A stretch of 64,000 nucleotides of DNA from Streptomyces lacrimifluminis. GTDB lineage: Bacteria; Actinomycetota; Actinomycetes; Streptomycetales; Streptomycetaceae. This document shows, in pieces, positions 16,974-27,382 of the stretch; positions within the stretch are counted from its first letter, which is position 1, and every line of letters starts with the position of its first letter. Position numbers and translations under genes: made by a program. Where the stretch lies: the NCBI RefSeq assembly GCF_014646095.1, contig NZ_BMMU01000009.1, forward strand, positions 1 to 64,000, written 5' to 3'. The notes beneath the pieces are model-generated. The model did not search any database. It had not been told where the DNA came from and worked only from the letters and a program-made list of their open reading frames with translations.

Positions 16974-17920
16974 GTTCTCCGAGTGTCGAGCGCAAGGCCG
17001 CTTCGGGAGGCCCCGGCTTCCTGAAGCGGTCCCAGCCGCGCTACGGCGAGAAGGCCATCAAGGTTCTCCTGTTGGCCGCCTCCCTGGTCTCGGTGCTGAC
17101 CACCGTCGGCATCGTCATCGCCCTCATCCCGCCCGCCGGCGAGTTCTTCGGCAAGGTGAGCTTCGGCGAGTTCATCACCGGCACCAACTGGGCGCCGCTG
17201 TTCAAGCCGCCGCACTTCGGTGTCCTGCCCCTGGTCGGCGGCACGCTCATGGTCACCCTCGTCGCCCTGTTGGTGTCCGTGCCGCTGGGCCTCGGCGCGG
17301 CGATCTACCTGAGCGAGTACGCCCACCCCCGGGTCCGCACGATCTTCAAGCCGATCCTTGAGGTGCTCGCCGGCATCCCCACCGTCGTCTACGGCTTCTT
17401 CGCGCTGAAGGCCATCACCCCGCTGCTCCAGGACATCTGGCCGGCCGGCGAGGGCCCGCAGGTCTTCAACGCCCTGGCGGCCGGATTCGTCATGGGCGTC
17501 ATGATCATCCCGACGATCGCCTCGCTCGCCGAGGACTCCATGAACGCTGTCCCGCGCGCTCTGCGGGACGGTGCGTTCGCCCTCGGATCGTCCCGGATGC
17601 AGGTGTCCACCCGGGTGGTCTTCCCGGCCGCGCTGTCCGGCATCGTCGCCGCCGTCGTGCTCGGCATCTCCCGGGCGCTCGGCGAGACGATGATCGTCGC
17701 TGTCGCCGCCGGCGGACGGCCCAACCTGTCCTTCAACCCGCTCGAAGGCATGCAGACCATGACCGCGTTCATCGCCGCTGCCGGTATCGGCGACCTGCCG
17801 ACCGGTTCCACCGGCTACCAGACGATCTTCGCGGTGGGCGCGCTGCTGTTCGTGATGACCCTGGTGATGAACCTCGTCAGTATTCGCCTGGTCCGCAAGT
17901 ACCGGGAGGTGTACGAGTGA
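16970..17920 (+). CDS. pstC: phosphate ABC transporter permease PstC
   Basis: A 316-residue membrane protein with about six helices. The EAA-type loop is ALGSSRMQVSTRVVFPAALSGI and the family motif is LGISRALGETMIV. It forms the membrane channel with PstA. Start and stop overlap those of pstS and pstA, so the four genes form one operon. Confidence 0.95.
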   Translation: MSSPSVERKAASGGPGFLKRSQPRYGEKAIKVLLLAASLVSVLTTVGIVIALIPPAGEFFGKVSFGEFITGTNWAPLFKPPHFGVLPLVGGTLMVTLVALLVSVPLGLGAAIYLSEYAHPRVRTIFKPILEVLAGIPTVVYGFFALKAITPLLQDIWPAGEGPQVFNALAAGFVMGVMIIPTIASLAEDSMNAVPRALRDGAFALGSSRMQVSTRVVFPAALSGIVAAVVLGISRALGETMIVAVAAGGRPNLSFNPLEGMQTMTAFIAAAGIGDLPTGSTGYQTIFAVGALLFVMTLVMNLVSIRLVRKYREVYE

Positions 17921-18831
17921 TGAGTAACGTCATGGACCGAGACGTCAGCGTGGCGGACGAGCCTGGAGCGCCCCGTCTCAAGGGCAAGGGCACCCCGTTG
18001 CGGGAGCGGTTCTTCCAGCTCAGCCTGTGGACGTCGCTCGCCGTCGGCGTGGTTTTCCTCGCCTCACTGCTCGTCTACGTCGTCGTGGAGGCGTGGCCTC
18101 GGCTCGACTCGCGGATCTGGACGAACTTCCCCGACATCATCGACCCGTCGAACGCCGGCGCCCAGTCGGCGATCATGGGCACGCTTTGGATCATCGCCTT
18201 CACCGCCGTGTACTGCCTGCCCACCGGCATCCTCGCCGCCATCTACCTGGAGGAGTACGCGGATCCCAACCGCTGGTGGAACCGCGTGATCGAGATCAAC
18301 ATCCAGAACCTGGCGGCCGTTCCGTCGATCGTCTACGGCATCCTCGGGCTCGGCATCATCTCCCGCGGGCTCGGCTTCGGCCAGACCGTGATGAGCGCCT
18401 CGCTCACCCTGTCCCTGCTGGTGCTGCCGACCGTGATCATCGCCTCGCGGGAGGCGATCCGCGCGGTGCCGCAGTCGATCCGCCAGGCTTCCCTGGCGCT
18501 GGGCGCGACCCAGTGGCAGACCATCTGGCGCCAGGTACTCCCGGCGGCCGTGCCCGGCATGGCGACCGGCTCGATCCTCGCCCTGTCCCGGGCCATCGGT
18601 GAGGCCGCGCCGCTGCTGCTGCTCGGCGGGCTGACCTTCATCACCTTCAACCCGACCGGCGTCGAAAGCCCCTTCACCGCGCTGCCGATCCAGATCTTCG
18701 GCTGGATCAGTCAGTCCCGGGCCGAGTTCACCGCGCTCGCCTCGGCCGCGATCGTCGTCCTGCTGGTGATCCTGCTGGCGATGAACTCCGTGGCGATCTG
18801 GCTCCGCAACCGCTACAGCCGCAAATGGTGA
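17920..18831 (+). CDS. pstA: phosphate ABC transporter permease PstA
   Basis: About 303 residues from ATG 17920, overlapping the pstC stop; an in-frame GTG lies three bases earlier, and GGGAGG is upstream. Diagnostic segments are [34 protein letters not shown] and [18 protein letters not shown]. It is the second half of the membrane channel. Confidence 0.95.
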   Translation: MSNVMDRDVSVADEPGAPRLKGKGTPLRERFFQLSLWTSLAVGVVFLASLLVYVVVEAWPRLDSRIWTNFPDIIDPSNAGAQSAIMGTLWIIAFTAVYCLPTGILAAIYLEEYADPNRWWNRVIEINIQNLAAVPSIVYGILGLGIISRGLGFGQTVMSASLTLSLLVLPTVIIASREAIRAVPQSIRQASLALGATQWQTIWRQVLPAAVPGMATGSILALSRAIGEAAPLLLLGGLTFITFNPTGVESPFTALPIQIFGWISQSRAEFTALASAAIVVLLVILLAMNSVAIWLRNRYSRKW

Positions 18832-18893
18832 CCGCCATGACCCCAGCAAGCGACCGCACCGACATCACCGTCCTCTCCGACCAGGAGGCTTCC

Positions 18894-19742
18894 ATGACTT
18901 CTCCCTCCGATTCCGTCGGCGGCACCAGGACCCCGCGGGTCGCCTATCGCACGGCGCCGTCCCTGGACAGCCCGGTCTTCGAGGTCGGCAGCCTGTCGGT
19001 GTTCTACGGTGATCACGAGGCCGTACGCGATGTGAACCTGAACATCGGCGAGCGGCAGATCACCGCGATGATCGGCCCGTCCGGCTGCGGCAAGTCGACC
19101 GTGCTGCGCTGCTTCAACCGCATGAACGACCTGGTGCCCACCGCCCGCGTGGCGGGGAAGGTCCGGTATCACAACGAGGATCTGTACGGCCGCGAGGTCG
19201 ATCCCATCGAGGTCCGCCGCCGTGTCGGCATGGTCTTCCAGAAGCCCAACCCGTTCCCGAAGTCGATCTACGACAACATCGCCTACGGGCCCCGGGTGGG
19301 CGGTTTCAAGGGCAACCTGGACGACCTGGTCGAGGAGACCCTGACCCACGCGGCGCTGTGGGACGAGGTCAAGGACAAGCTGAAGACCTCCGCGCTGGCG
19401 CTCTCCGGCGGTCAGCAGCAGCGGCTGTGCATCGCCCGCACGATCGCGGTCAAGCCGGAGGTGATCCTCATGGACGAGCCCTGCTCGGCCCTGGACCCGA
19501 TCGCCACGGCGAAGATCGAGGACCTCATGGAGCACCTGGCCGAGGAGTTCACGATCATCGTCGTCACGCACAACATGCAGCAGGCGGCCCGCGTCTCGCA
19601 CCGCACCGCGTTCTTCACGGCGGACGTGGACGACAAGGGAGTACGCCACGGCCGGCTCGTCGAGTACGACGAGACCGAGCGGATCTTCTCCAACCCCTCC
19701 GACCAGCGCACGGAGGACTACATCTCCGGCCGCTTCGGCTGA
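18894..19742 (+). CDS. pstB: phosphate ABC transporter ATPase PstB
   Basis: A 282-residue ABC ATPase. ATG 18894 is chosen because CAGGAGG precedes it; GTG 18825 is in frame and would add 23 residues. Walker A is GPSGCGKST, the signature LSGGQQQR, Walker B VILMDEP, with the PstB-typical [11 protein letters not shown] and [12 protein letters not shown]. It powers PstCA. No phoU follows, unlike many pst operons. Confidence 0.95.
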   Translation: MTSPSDSVGGTRTPRVAYRTAPSLDSPVFEVGSLSVFYGDHEAVRDVNLNIGERQITAMIGPSGCGKSTVLRCFNRMNDLVPTARVAGKVRYHNEDLYGREVDPIEVRRRVGMVFQKPNPFPKSIYDNIAYGPRVGGFKGNLDDLVEETLTHAALWDEVKDKLKTSALALSGGQQQRLCIARTIAVKPEVILMDEPCSALDPIATAKIEDLMEHLAEEFTIIVVTHNMQQAARVSHRTAFFTADVDDKGVRHGRLVEYDETERIFSNPSDQRTEDYISGRFG

Positions 19743-19797
19743 GAGAGCAGGTCCCGTGTCCGTCCCTTTGCGCGCAACACGTGGAGGAGTATCCCGG

Positions 19798-20571
19798 GTG
19801 ACACCCGAAGCACACCGGCCCCAGCCCACTGCCGTGCGGGGCGCAGCCGACGACGAACCGCGCCCGGACCTGCTGCTCGTCGAGCCGGACGCGGATCTGG
19901 CGGCCAGGGCCTTGGCCCGTTTCGAGGGTGCGGGCATCCGTACCGTGGTCTGCCACGACGGCGCCGAGGCTCTCCTGCAGGTCGGCACCCGGCACCCGGG
20001 TGCGGTCCTGCTCGGTGCCCCGCTGCCGGTGGTCAGCGCGGCGCGGGTCACCGAGCTGATCGCCCGCCTCCACCCGGTGCCCGTCATCGTGGGCGCCGGG
20101 CCGGACGGGGCGGAGGAGGCGACGGCGGCGGTGGCGGCCGGCGCTCTCGCCTTCGTGGCCCGCCCGTACCGGACCGAGGAGATCGTCCCGCTGCTCATGT
20201 CGGGCCGGCGGGGCGACGGCTCGGCCGAACCGCTGGTCGTCGGTGACATCGAGCTTGATCCCGCGGGTTTTCACGTCTATGTACGCGGCCGGTTGATCCA
20301 GTTGCCGGTCCGTGAATTCCTGCTGCTGCGCTACTTCATGGAGCGCCCCAACAAGCTCATAAGCCGCGCCGAGCTGACGCAGGCCCTGTGGGGCACGGCC
20401 AGCCTGGACAGCAACACCCTCACCGTGCACGTGCGGCGGGTGCGCACCAGGTTGCGGGAGGAGGGGGGCAGCTGCTGCACCATCGACGCCATCCGCGGCA
20501 TGGGGTACCGGTTGGAGTGCGAGCCCAAGGGGAGCGCGACGACGTCGTCACCGCCGGGTTCCTCGGAGTAG
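19798..20571 (+). CDS. atypical OmpR/PhoB-type response regulator
   Basis: A 257-residue protein from GTG 19798, with GGAGGA nine bases upstream. The receiver-like N-terminus lacks the phosphoacceptor: the usual LLD..LP is AVLLGAPLP, with glycine for aspartate, and the lysine before the conserved proline is arginine (ARPYRTEEI). The C-terminal winged helix is intact (LPVREFLLLRYFME, NTLTVHVRRVRTRL, IRGMGYRLE). No histidine kinase is nearby. It probably regulates the adjacent pst genes without aspartyl phosphorylation, like other atypical actinobacterial regulators. Confidence 0.75.
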   Translation: MTPEAHRPQPTAVRGAADDEPRPDLLLVEPDADLAARALARFEGAGIRTVVCHDGAEALLQVGTRHPGAVLLGAPLPVVSAARVTELIARLHPVPVIVGAGPDGAEEATAAVAAGALAFVARPYRTEEIVPLLMSGRRGDGSAEPLVVGDIELDPAGFHVYVRGRLIQLPVREFLLLRYFMERPNKLISRAELTQALWGTASLDSNTLTVHVRRVRTRLREEGGSCCTIDAIRGMGYRLECEPKGSATTSSPPGSSE

Positions 20572-20606
20572 GGGTCGGCCGGCGGATATCGGGAGGGGAG
20601 TGCCCG

Positions 20607-20897
20607 GTGGCCGAGGAAGACGACGAGGACTCGTACCTCGACCTGCCGGTGTGGGCCACGCGGTACCCCCGGTGGGGCACGGTGCACGGACGGCACCACG
20701 TCCCCCTGCTCGGCACGCTCTACCACCGCAAGCCGTGGTACTCGGGGAAGGTCCGGGTCCGGTACCTGCCCGCAGGCCAGGCACAGTGGCTGACCTTCAC
20801 CACCGACGCGCACACGCTGAGCGAGATCATCACCGCAGCCGACCTGGCCGAGGTGCGGACGCAGATCTCCCTGTGCCTCACCGAGGCGCATCCATAA
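20607..20897 (+). CDS. hypothetical protein after the pst operon
   Basis: A 96-residue protein from GTG 20607 with GGGAGGGGAG upstream. It begins with an acidic stretch (AEEDDEDSYLDLP) followed by aromatic, basic segments (YHRKPWYSGKVRVRYLPAG). No domain is recognised. It is 35 bp behind the response regulator and before a terminator, so it is the last gene of the pst operon. Confidence 0.6.
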   Translation: MAEEDDEDSYLDLPVWATRYPRWGTVHGRHHVPLLGTLYHRKPWYSGKVRVRYLPAGQAQWLTFTTDAHTLSEIITAADLAEVRTQISLCLTEAHP

Positions 20898-20900
20898 ACG

Positions 20901-20939
20901 CCGGCCGGCGGGCTGCATGGCGGTGCCCCCGCCGGCCGG
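20901..20939. terminator. bidirectional terminator after the pst operon
   Basis: CCGGCCGGCGGG (20901-20912) pairs perfectly with CCCGCCGGCCGG (20928-20939) between two convergent genes. Confidence 0.7.
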
Positions 20940-20940
20940 T

Positions 20941-22329
20941 TCACTTCCCCGCGTGCTCCCTCGACCAGGCTTGGGCGGCTGCCTGGACAGCGTCCCAGGG
21001 GGAGCCGAGCGGAGGCGTGTAGGACAGGTCGAGGTCGCTGACGGCGTCCACGGTCATGCCGTGGAACAGTGCGGTCGCGTACGTGTCGACGCGCTTGGAG
21101 ATCTCGGCGGTGCGCCGTCCGACGAGCTGGGCGCCCAGCAGCAGCCCGCTGTCGCGGTCGCCGGTGACGCGTACGGCGATCGGGGTGGCGCCCGGGTAGT
21201 ACGCCTTGTGGTCGTCGGGGTCGCTGGCGGTCGTCACCGGCGTCCAGCCCCGGCCCGCCGCGACCGCCTCGTGCTCGCGCAGCCCGGTGCGCGCGGCCAC
21301 CAGGTCGAAGACCTTCACGACCTGCGTGCCCAGGCTCCCGGCGAAGCGCCGGTCGCCGCCGAGCGCGTTCTCGCCCGCGACCCGGCCCTGCTTGTGCGCG
21401 GTGGTGCCCAGCGGCAGCCAGGTCGTGCCGAGCATCCGGTGATGGGTGACGACGCAGTCCCCGGCCGCGTACACGCCCGGCAGCGAGGTGCGCATCCGGT
21501 CGTCGACCGCGATCGCCCCGCGGAAGCCGAGTTCGGCGCCGGCCTCGGCGGCCAGGGCGGTGTCGGGTCGGACACCGACCACGACGAGGACAAGGTCCGT
21601 CTCGCGGGTCAGGGGTGCGCCGTCCGCGCCGGTCGTCTCGACCCGCAGCCGGTCGCCGGACTCGCGGAAGATCCCCTTGACGGTGGTGTTGGTGAGCACG
21701 TCGACACCGTGCGAGACCAGCTCGGCCCGTACCAGGGCGCCGAGTTCGGCGTCGACGGTCGGCAGCACCTCGGGCAGCGCCTCGATCTGCGTGACCGCGA
21801 TCCCGCGCCCGGTCAGCGCCTCGGCCATCTCCAGGCCGATGTAACCGGCCCCGATGATCACGGCGTCGGCGGGCCGCCGCTCCTCGATCGACTGCTGCAG
21901 TCCGAAGGTGTCGCCCATGCTGTGCAGCAGGTGCACGCCCTGCTCGGGGCCGAGGTCGGCCAGTCCGGCGATGGGCGGTACGGCGCTGACCGCGCCGGTC
22001 CCGATCACGAGGGCGTCGTAGGGCAGTTGCTCGGTGTGCCCGTCCGCATCGCGCACCGTCAGCAGCTTCCCGGCCGGATCGATGTGGGTGGCGCGGGTGT
22101 TGATCCGTACGTCCATGCCGGTGGCCGCGAGGTCCTGGGCGGTCCGGTGGGCGAGGTTGGACCAGTGGGTGACCTCGCCGGAGACGTAGTAGGGGATGCC
22201 GCAGATGGAGAAGTTGGGGTAGGCGTCGGCCACCACAACGGTGACCTCGCCGGCGGGGTCGAGCTCCCGGGCGCGCAGGGCGGCGCTGATTCCGGCGTCA
22301 CTGCCGCCGACGGCGATCACATGGGTCAC
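20941..22329 (-). CDS. FAD-dependent pyridine nucleotide-disulfide oxidoreductase, CoA-disulfide reductase type
   Basis: A 462-residue flavoprotein from GTG 22329, preceded by AGGAGG. The FAD motif is VGGSDAGISAA; the catalytic-cysteine motif is FSICGIPYYVSG; the NAD(P) motif is IIGAGYIGLEMAE; the second FAD motif is VYAAGDCV. A dimerisation domain ends the protein. Relatives reduce CoA disulfide or other low-molecular disulfides with NAD(P)H. It lies 73 bp downstream of arsC on the same strand, so it may regenerate thiol for arsenate reduction. The substrate is not known. Confidence 0.75.
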   Translation of the reverse strand: MTHVIAVGGSDAGISAALRARELDPAGEVTVVVADAYPNFSICGIPYYVSGEVTHWSNLAHRTAQDLAATGMDVRINTRATHIDPAGKLLTVRDADGHTEQLPYDALVIGTGAVSAVPPIAGLADLGPEQGVHLLHSMGDTFGLQQSIEERRPADAVIIGAGYIGLEMAEALTGRGIAVTQIEALPEVLPTVDAELGALVRAELVSHGVDVLTNTTVKGIFRESGDRLRVETTGADGAPLTRETDLVLVVVGVRPDTALAAEAGAELGFRGAIAVDDRMRTSLPGVYAAGDCVVTHHRMLGTTWLPLGTTAHKQGRVAGENALGGDRRFAGSLGTQVVKVFDLVAARTGLREHEAVAAGRGWTPVTTASDPDDHKAYYPGATPIAVRVTGDRDSGLLLGAQLVGRRTAEISKRVDTYATALFHGMTVDAVSDLDLSYTPPLGSPWDAVQAAAQAWSREHAGK

Positions 22330-22402
22330 GGGAGAGCCTCCTAGGATGGGAGTGGCGATCTACGCGCCTACGACGCTAAGGACCGCCCCTCACCAGGGCA
22401 AC

Positions 22403-23083
22403 TCACGTCCGGTGAACCTCTGTCGACAACAGTTCACGTGCCAGTACGTCGATACGGGCGGCCAGCGCGTCCCGCACCGAGCGCGCGGTCTCGATATCGA
22501 GGCCGCACAGTTCCGGCAGCTCCCAGTCGAGATAGCGGCGCCCGGGCCGCACAGGGCACGCGTCTCCGCAGCCCAGGGTGACGACGACGTCGGCGGCGGT
22601 GACGACCTCCGTGGTCAGCGGCTTGGGGAACTCGTCGGCAGCGTCCAGCCCCTGCTCGGCGAGCAGCCGCAGAACCACCGGAGCGATCTCCGTGCCGGGT
22701 GCGGAACCGGCGGTCAGGACGCGGATCGCGTCACCCGCCCGATGGCGCATGAGTGCCGCCGCGAGCTGTGAGCGGCCGGCGTTCTCGGTGCACACGAACA
22801 GCACCTCCGGCACGGGCTTGGGCGACAGGCCCATACCGCGGGCCAGGGCGCCGAGCCGCTGGTCTGCGAACCGCTCCACCAGGACCGGGAGATGATGCCC
22901 CACGCGTGCCTTCGCCGACAGCAGCCACGAGCACTCCTCGACATAGTTCTCGACCGTCTCCGGCGAGAAGGCCCTGCTGTGCCGTGCGGCCAGCCGTCGA
23001 GTGATGCGCTCCAGCACGGGGTTGATGTCCCGCAAGGGCGGAGCTGCTGGGCGTCCTCGGCCGAGAGAGCTTTGCTCGTCCAT
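22403..23083 (-). CDS. arsC: arsenate reductase (LMW-phosphatase type) with N-terminal helical domain
   Basis: A 226-residue protein. An N-terminal domain of about 85 residues (INPVLERITRRLAARHS...YVEECSWLLSAKA) is the three-helix bundle common in actinobacterial arsenate reductases. The catalytic domain begins EVLFVCTENAGRSQLAAAL, with the CX5R loop, and adds TLGCGDACPVRPG with two cysteines for the disulfide cascade. It reduces arsenate to arsenite. It is divergent from arsR across an operator-like palindrome and followed by the disulfide oxidoreductase gene. Confidence 0.9.
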   Translation of the reverse strand: MDEQSSLGRGRPAAPPLRDINPVLERITRRLAARHSRAFSPETVENYVEECSWLLSAKARVGHHLPVLVERFADQRLGALARGMGLSPKPVPEVLFVCTENAGRSQLAAALMRHRAGDAIRVLTAGSAPGTEIAPVVLRLLAEQGLDAADEFPKPLTTEVVTAADVVVTLGCGDACPVRPGRRYLDWELPELCGLDIETARSVRDALAARIDVLARELLSTEVHRT

Positions 23084-23132
23084 AAGCCGACTCCTTCTCG
23101 GGAGGGGCGGCTCCCTACTCCCTTCCAGGCAT

Positions 23133-23150
23133 CATAGGTATTTGTCTATG
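23133..23150. promoter_or_regulatory. putative ArsR operator
   Basis: CATAG-N8-CTATG, an inverted repeat, lies in the arsC/arsR divergent region and is followed by a third CATAG at 23156-23160. The half GTCTATGT recurs at 35084 and 36212 upstream of the third arsR and the flavoprotein genes. Confidence 0.55.
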
Positions 23151-23249
23151 TCTTGCATAGCCGGGCGCAAAGGTGAACGCCAGATGAACATGCCGTTCGA
23201 GTGTCCTTCGAACGCCAGCGCGCACCTGCTGCGCGCTTATGGTGAATAG

Positions 23250-23630
23250 ATGGCTGTCACTACATATGGCGCATCGGGGGCCCTGGCCGACGAGGCGAAA
23301 ACGGACGCGTGCACGCCCGCCCTGGCGTGCCTGCTGATCGACCGCGACGAGGCCGAGCGGCTTGCCGCCATGCTCAAGGCCATCGCCGACCCCACACGCC
23401 TGCAGATCCTCCGGATCATCGAGGGCGCGCCCGCCGGTGAGGTGTGCGTCTGTGATCTGACCGAGTGCCTGGGCTTCCGGCAGCCGACCATCAGCCACCA
23501 CCTGAAGGTCATGAGCGAGGCAGGGCTGCTGAACCGCGAGCGCCGCGGGACCTGGGTCTGGTACTCCCTGAACCTGGACGGCCTGCGCCGCGTCCGCGAG
23601 ATCCTCGACCCGGCGACGGCAGCGAGCTGA
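23250..23630 (+). CDS. arsR: ArsR/SmtB-family repressor with CVC arsenic site
   Basis: A 126-residue winged-helix protein: AMLKAIADPTRLQILRII, GEVCVCDLTECLG, QPTISHHLKVMSEAGLLN and WVWYSLNLDGL. The CVC pair in the DNA-binding helix region is the classic As(III)/Sb(III) site. It should repress the divergent arsC operon and itself until arsenite binds. Confidence 0.9.
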   Translation: MAVTTYGASGALADEAKTDACTPALACLLIDRDEAERLAAMLKAIADPTRLQILRIIEGAPAGEVCVCDLTECLGFRQPTISHHLKVMSEAGLLNRERRGTWVWYSLNLDGLRRVREILDPATAAS

Positions 23631-23769
23631 CGCCACCTCCCGCACGGAGCGTGAGGGAAATGGGGCAGGGGATCCGATCCATCGCGCGAGGGAAGCTGGG
23701 CCGCGTCGAGCGCGTCGGCCGGCAGTCGGTGGAGGGCCCGGTCGGCCCGGTCCGTCGGCATGTTCCCCA

Positions 23770-24116
23770 GTAAGCGCACCGCGGCTTCAGCGGCCCTGCG
23801 ACCGCCGCCGCGAAGGGTGACCCGCCGAGTCGGCGCCCTCGGGTATGGCCCCGTCCGTCGGCGCTGCAGGACGGCATCCCGGAGGCGGTGAGCCCTTCGT
23901 TCCGCCGTACTGCCGGGCGGTGAGGCCGCGCATACGGCATCCCAGCACAGCCATTCGATCCGGTACGCCGCCTCTGGCGTGAGCGCCTCCGTCGGAGCCG
24001 GCGCGAGTCCGAGGAGCCTCGCGCGCCCGGTATTGCTCCCAGTAGGGGATCGGTGCAGCGGGCTCGTCGCTGAACGGCGCACCGGCGAGGACCGACACGC
24101 ACGCCATCAGGCACAT
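23770..24116 (-). pseudogene. possible frameshifted hypothetical gene
   Basis: Minus-strand reading gives PAAPIPYWEQYRAR from a start near 24116. It continues, only after a frame change near 24035, as LLGLAPAPTEALTPEAAY and RIEWLCWDAVCAASP. Both pieces have Streptomyces codon bias and fit together, suggesting a decayed gene. I do not recognise the family. The rest of 23631-24255 shows nothing else I can support. Confidence 0.3.
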
Positions 24117-24255
24117 CCCGTACGCCGGGGCACGGCGGTCGCTTCCTGGGTCCGCACGCGGTTCCGGGCAGTCCGTGGGTGATCCCGTGCGCACCGCCGA
24201 GGAATTGCTTCGATAGGCAGTCTTTTATATAAGAGAACGCCTATGTTGTTGGGTC

Positions 24256-24299
24256 GTTCACCCGCCATCGGCCATCAGTGCATCAACTGTTCCTACCTT
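24256..24299 (+). promoter_or_regulatory. PHO-box-like array upstream of the second pst operon
   Basis: Four in-phase 11-bp units follow each other: GTTCACCCGCC, ATCGGCCATCA, GTGCATCAACT and GTTCCTACCTT. The first and fourth match PhoP direct repeat units well. The array lies about 210 bp before pstC2 and just after an AT-rich stretch (TTTTATATAA) that could hold a promoter. The 200 bp between array and gene show no supportable gene. Confidence 0.65.
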
Positions 24300-24505
24300 C
24301 TTCGACAGAGCGACGCGTCGGGCGTCGCGGTCGCCGGAGGGGCATGCGCTGGAGACCATCTCCGCGGACATCGACGGTGTGCGGTACCCGGCCGACCTGC
24401 GCACCTCGCTCGCCGACGGCACGAACGAGAACGTACGGCGGCCGACCCGCTCCACGCCGGGCCAGCCGCTCCGCCTGCGCCCAACCTCCTCATACCTGGA
24501 GCCCC

Positions 24506-25498
24506 ATGACCGGAATACCCGCTGACCGGGCCGCCGCGCCCCTGCGGCGCGGCAGGGGCCGCGGCGACCGGCTCTTCCACAGCGGGGTCACCGCAGCAGG
24601 GACGGTCGTCGTCCTGGTCCTGCTGGCCACCGTCGTCTTCATCGTGATCAAGGCGTGGCCCGCCGTCTCCCACTACGGGCCGGGCAGCTTCCTCTCCTCC
24701 GACCGGTGGGCGCCGTCGGACGCGGTCGCGAACCAGGCCGACCCGAACCCGTACGGCATCCTGCAGTTCCTCTACGGCACCCTGGTCACCTCGGCCATCG
24801 CCATGGTCATCGCGGTGCCGGTGTCCATCGCCGTCGCCCTGACCATCACCGACGTGGCACCGCAACGGCTGCGCAGGCCGCTGTCGGCGCTGGTCGACTT
24901 GCTCGCGGCGATCCCGTCGGTGGTCTACGGCATCTGGGGCATCTTCGCGCTGATCCCCGCGCTCCGCCCGTTCGGCGACTGGGCGGCCACCGCCTTCGAC
25001 GGCATACCCGTCCTCGGCACGGTCTTCTCAGGGCCGTTCTCCGGCGTCTCGTACTTCTCCGCCGGTGTCGTCCTGGCGATCATGGTGCTGCCGATCGTCA
25101 CAGCCGTCTGCCGTGAGGTCTTCGCGACCGCTCCTTGCGCCGAGAAGGAGTCCGCGTACGCTCTGGGCGCCACGAGGACGGAGATGCTGCGCATGGCCGT
25201 CCTGCCGCGCTCCCGCTCGGGCATCGTCGGCGCCTCGGTGCTGGGCCTGGGCCGCGCGCTGGGCGAGACGATCGCCGTGACCATGCTGATCGGCGACAAC
25301 GTGCTCTCGATCACCAGGTCGGTCCTGGGACAGGGCGCCACCATGCCCTCGGTGATCGCGAACGAGTTCACCGAGGCCAACCAGCCCTTTCACCTGTCGT
25401 CCCTGTTCGTTGTCGCCGGATGCCTCCTGGCGCTGGCGCTCGTGGTGAACGCGCTCGGCAGGCTCATCGTCCGCCGCACCGGGGAGAACATCGCCTGA
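24506..25498 (+). CDS. pstC: second phosphate ABC transporter permease PstC
   Basis: A 330-residue membrane protein from ATG 24506, with GGAG upstream. It has a first helix TVVVLVLLATVVFIVI, the motif LAAIPSVVYGIWGIFALIP, the EAA-loop ALGATRTEMLRMAVLP and GLGRALGETIAVTMLIGDN. It differs clearly from the PstC at 17 kb. Its stop overlaps the pstA start (TGATG). No pstS gene lies directly upstream. Confidence 0.9.
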   Translation: MTGIPADRAAAPLRRGRGRGDRLFHSGVTAAGTVVVLVLLATVVFIVIKAWPAVSHYGPGSFLSSDRWAPSDAVANQADPNPYGILQFLYGTLVTSAIAMVIAVPVSIAVALTITDVAPQRLRRPLSALVDLLAAIPSVVYGIWGIFALIPALRPFGDWAATAFDGIPVLGTVFSGPFSGVSYFSAGVVLAIMVLPIVTAVCREVFATAPCAEKESAYALGATRTEMLRMAVLPRSRSGIVGASVLGLGRALGETIAVTMLIGDNVLSITRSVLGQGATMPSVIANEFTEANQPFHLSSLFVVAGCLLALALVVNALGRLIVRRTGENIA

Positions 25499-26390
25499 TG
25501 GCCACGCACTTCGCCTCCCGTCCCGAGGCCGAACCCCGCCCCGGCGGTCCCGGTCTGCGCCGCCGTATGGCCACCGACATGGTCGGCACCGGCGTCCTCT
25601 GGCTGGCGACCGCTCTCACGGTCGGCGTCCTGTTATGGGTCCTCGGCTATGCCGCCGTGCAGGGCTTCAGGTACCTCGGCCCGGAGTTCCTCACCAGCAC
25701 CCCGCCCGGCGACCCCTCGCGGGCGGGCGGGGGCTTCCTCAACGGCATCATCGGCTCGCTGATCGTCGTCGGCCTCGCCACCGTCGTCGCGGTGCCGCTG
25801 GGAGTCGGGGCCGCGGTGTACGTAGTTGAGTACGGCGGACGCCTCGCCAGGGCCGTCGACTTCCTCACGGACCTGCTGATCGGCATCCCCGCCATCGTCA
25901 CCGGCGCGTTCGTCTATGCCCTGTGGGTCACCCGCTTCGGCTTCTCCGGCTACGCGGGCGCCATCTCGCTGGCCTTGGTGATGCTGCCGCTGATCGTGCG
26001 CGCGACCGCCGAGATCCTGTGCCTGGTGCCGCGCGACCTGCGTGAGGCCGGCCTCGCTCTCGGCGTCACGCCGGCCCGCACGATTGTCTCCGTCGTCCTG
26101 CCGACCGCGATGGGCGGCATCACCACCGGCATCATGCTCGCCGTCGCCCGCGCCATGGGCGAGACCGCGCCGCTGCTGCTGACGGCACTGGGCAACGACC
26201 TGTTCGTCGAGACGCATCCGGACCACCGGATGTCGACCCTGTCGCTGCAGATCTTCTCCAACGCGATCACCGGCTTCGAGGCCGCGCAGGCCCGCGCCTG
26301 GGCCGGGGCGCTGACGCTCGTCATCCTCGTGCTGCTCTGCACCGCCGTCGCACGGTTCGTCGCCCGCCGCAGCTCTGTGACAGGCGCACG

Positions 26391-26394
<4 letters not shown>
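25498..26394 (+). CDS. pstA: second phosphate ABC transporter permease PstA
   Basis: A 298-residue membrane protein: [39 protein letters not shown] and [18 protein letters not shown]. It contains a TTA leucine codon at 25633-25635, rare in Streptomyces and read by the bldA tRNA, so full transporter assembly may depend on developmental stage. Overlaps link it to pstC2 and pstB2. Confidence 0.9.
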
Positions 26395-27278
<884 letters not shown>

Positions 27279-27319
27279 CCGGCCCCGCGCGTGCGGGCGG
27301 TGCAAGCGCGGACGCGGAA

Positions 27320-27361
27320 CTGCCCGGTATCCCACCGCAAGGCGCGGTTGGTACCGGGCAG
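27320..27361. terminator. bidirectional terminator
   Basis: CTGCCCGGTA (27320-27329) pairs with TACCGGGCAG (27352-27361), with a nested ACCGC/GCGGT pair inside. It separates convergent pstB2 and trxA. Confidence 0.7.
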
Positions 27362-27382
27362 CGTGAGGATCGCTCCTGGTCC

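Noticed and set aside
24278-24505. Longer N-terminus for PstC2
   Set aside because: The added residues are arginine/threonine-rich without homology-like features and overlap the PHO-box array; ATG 24506 has a ribosome-binding site and fits the family length.
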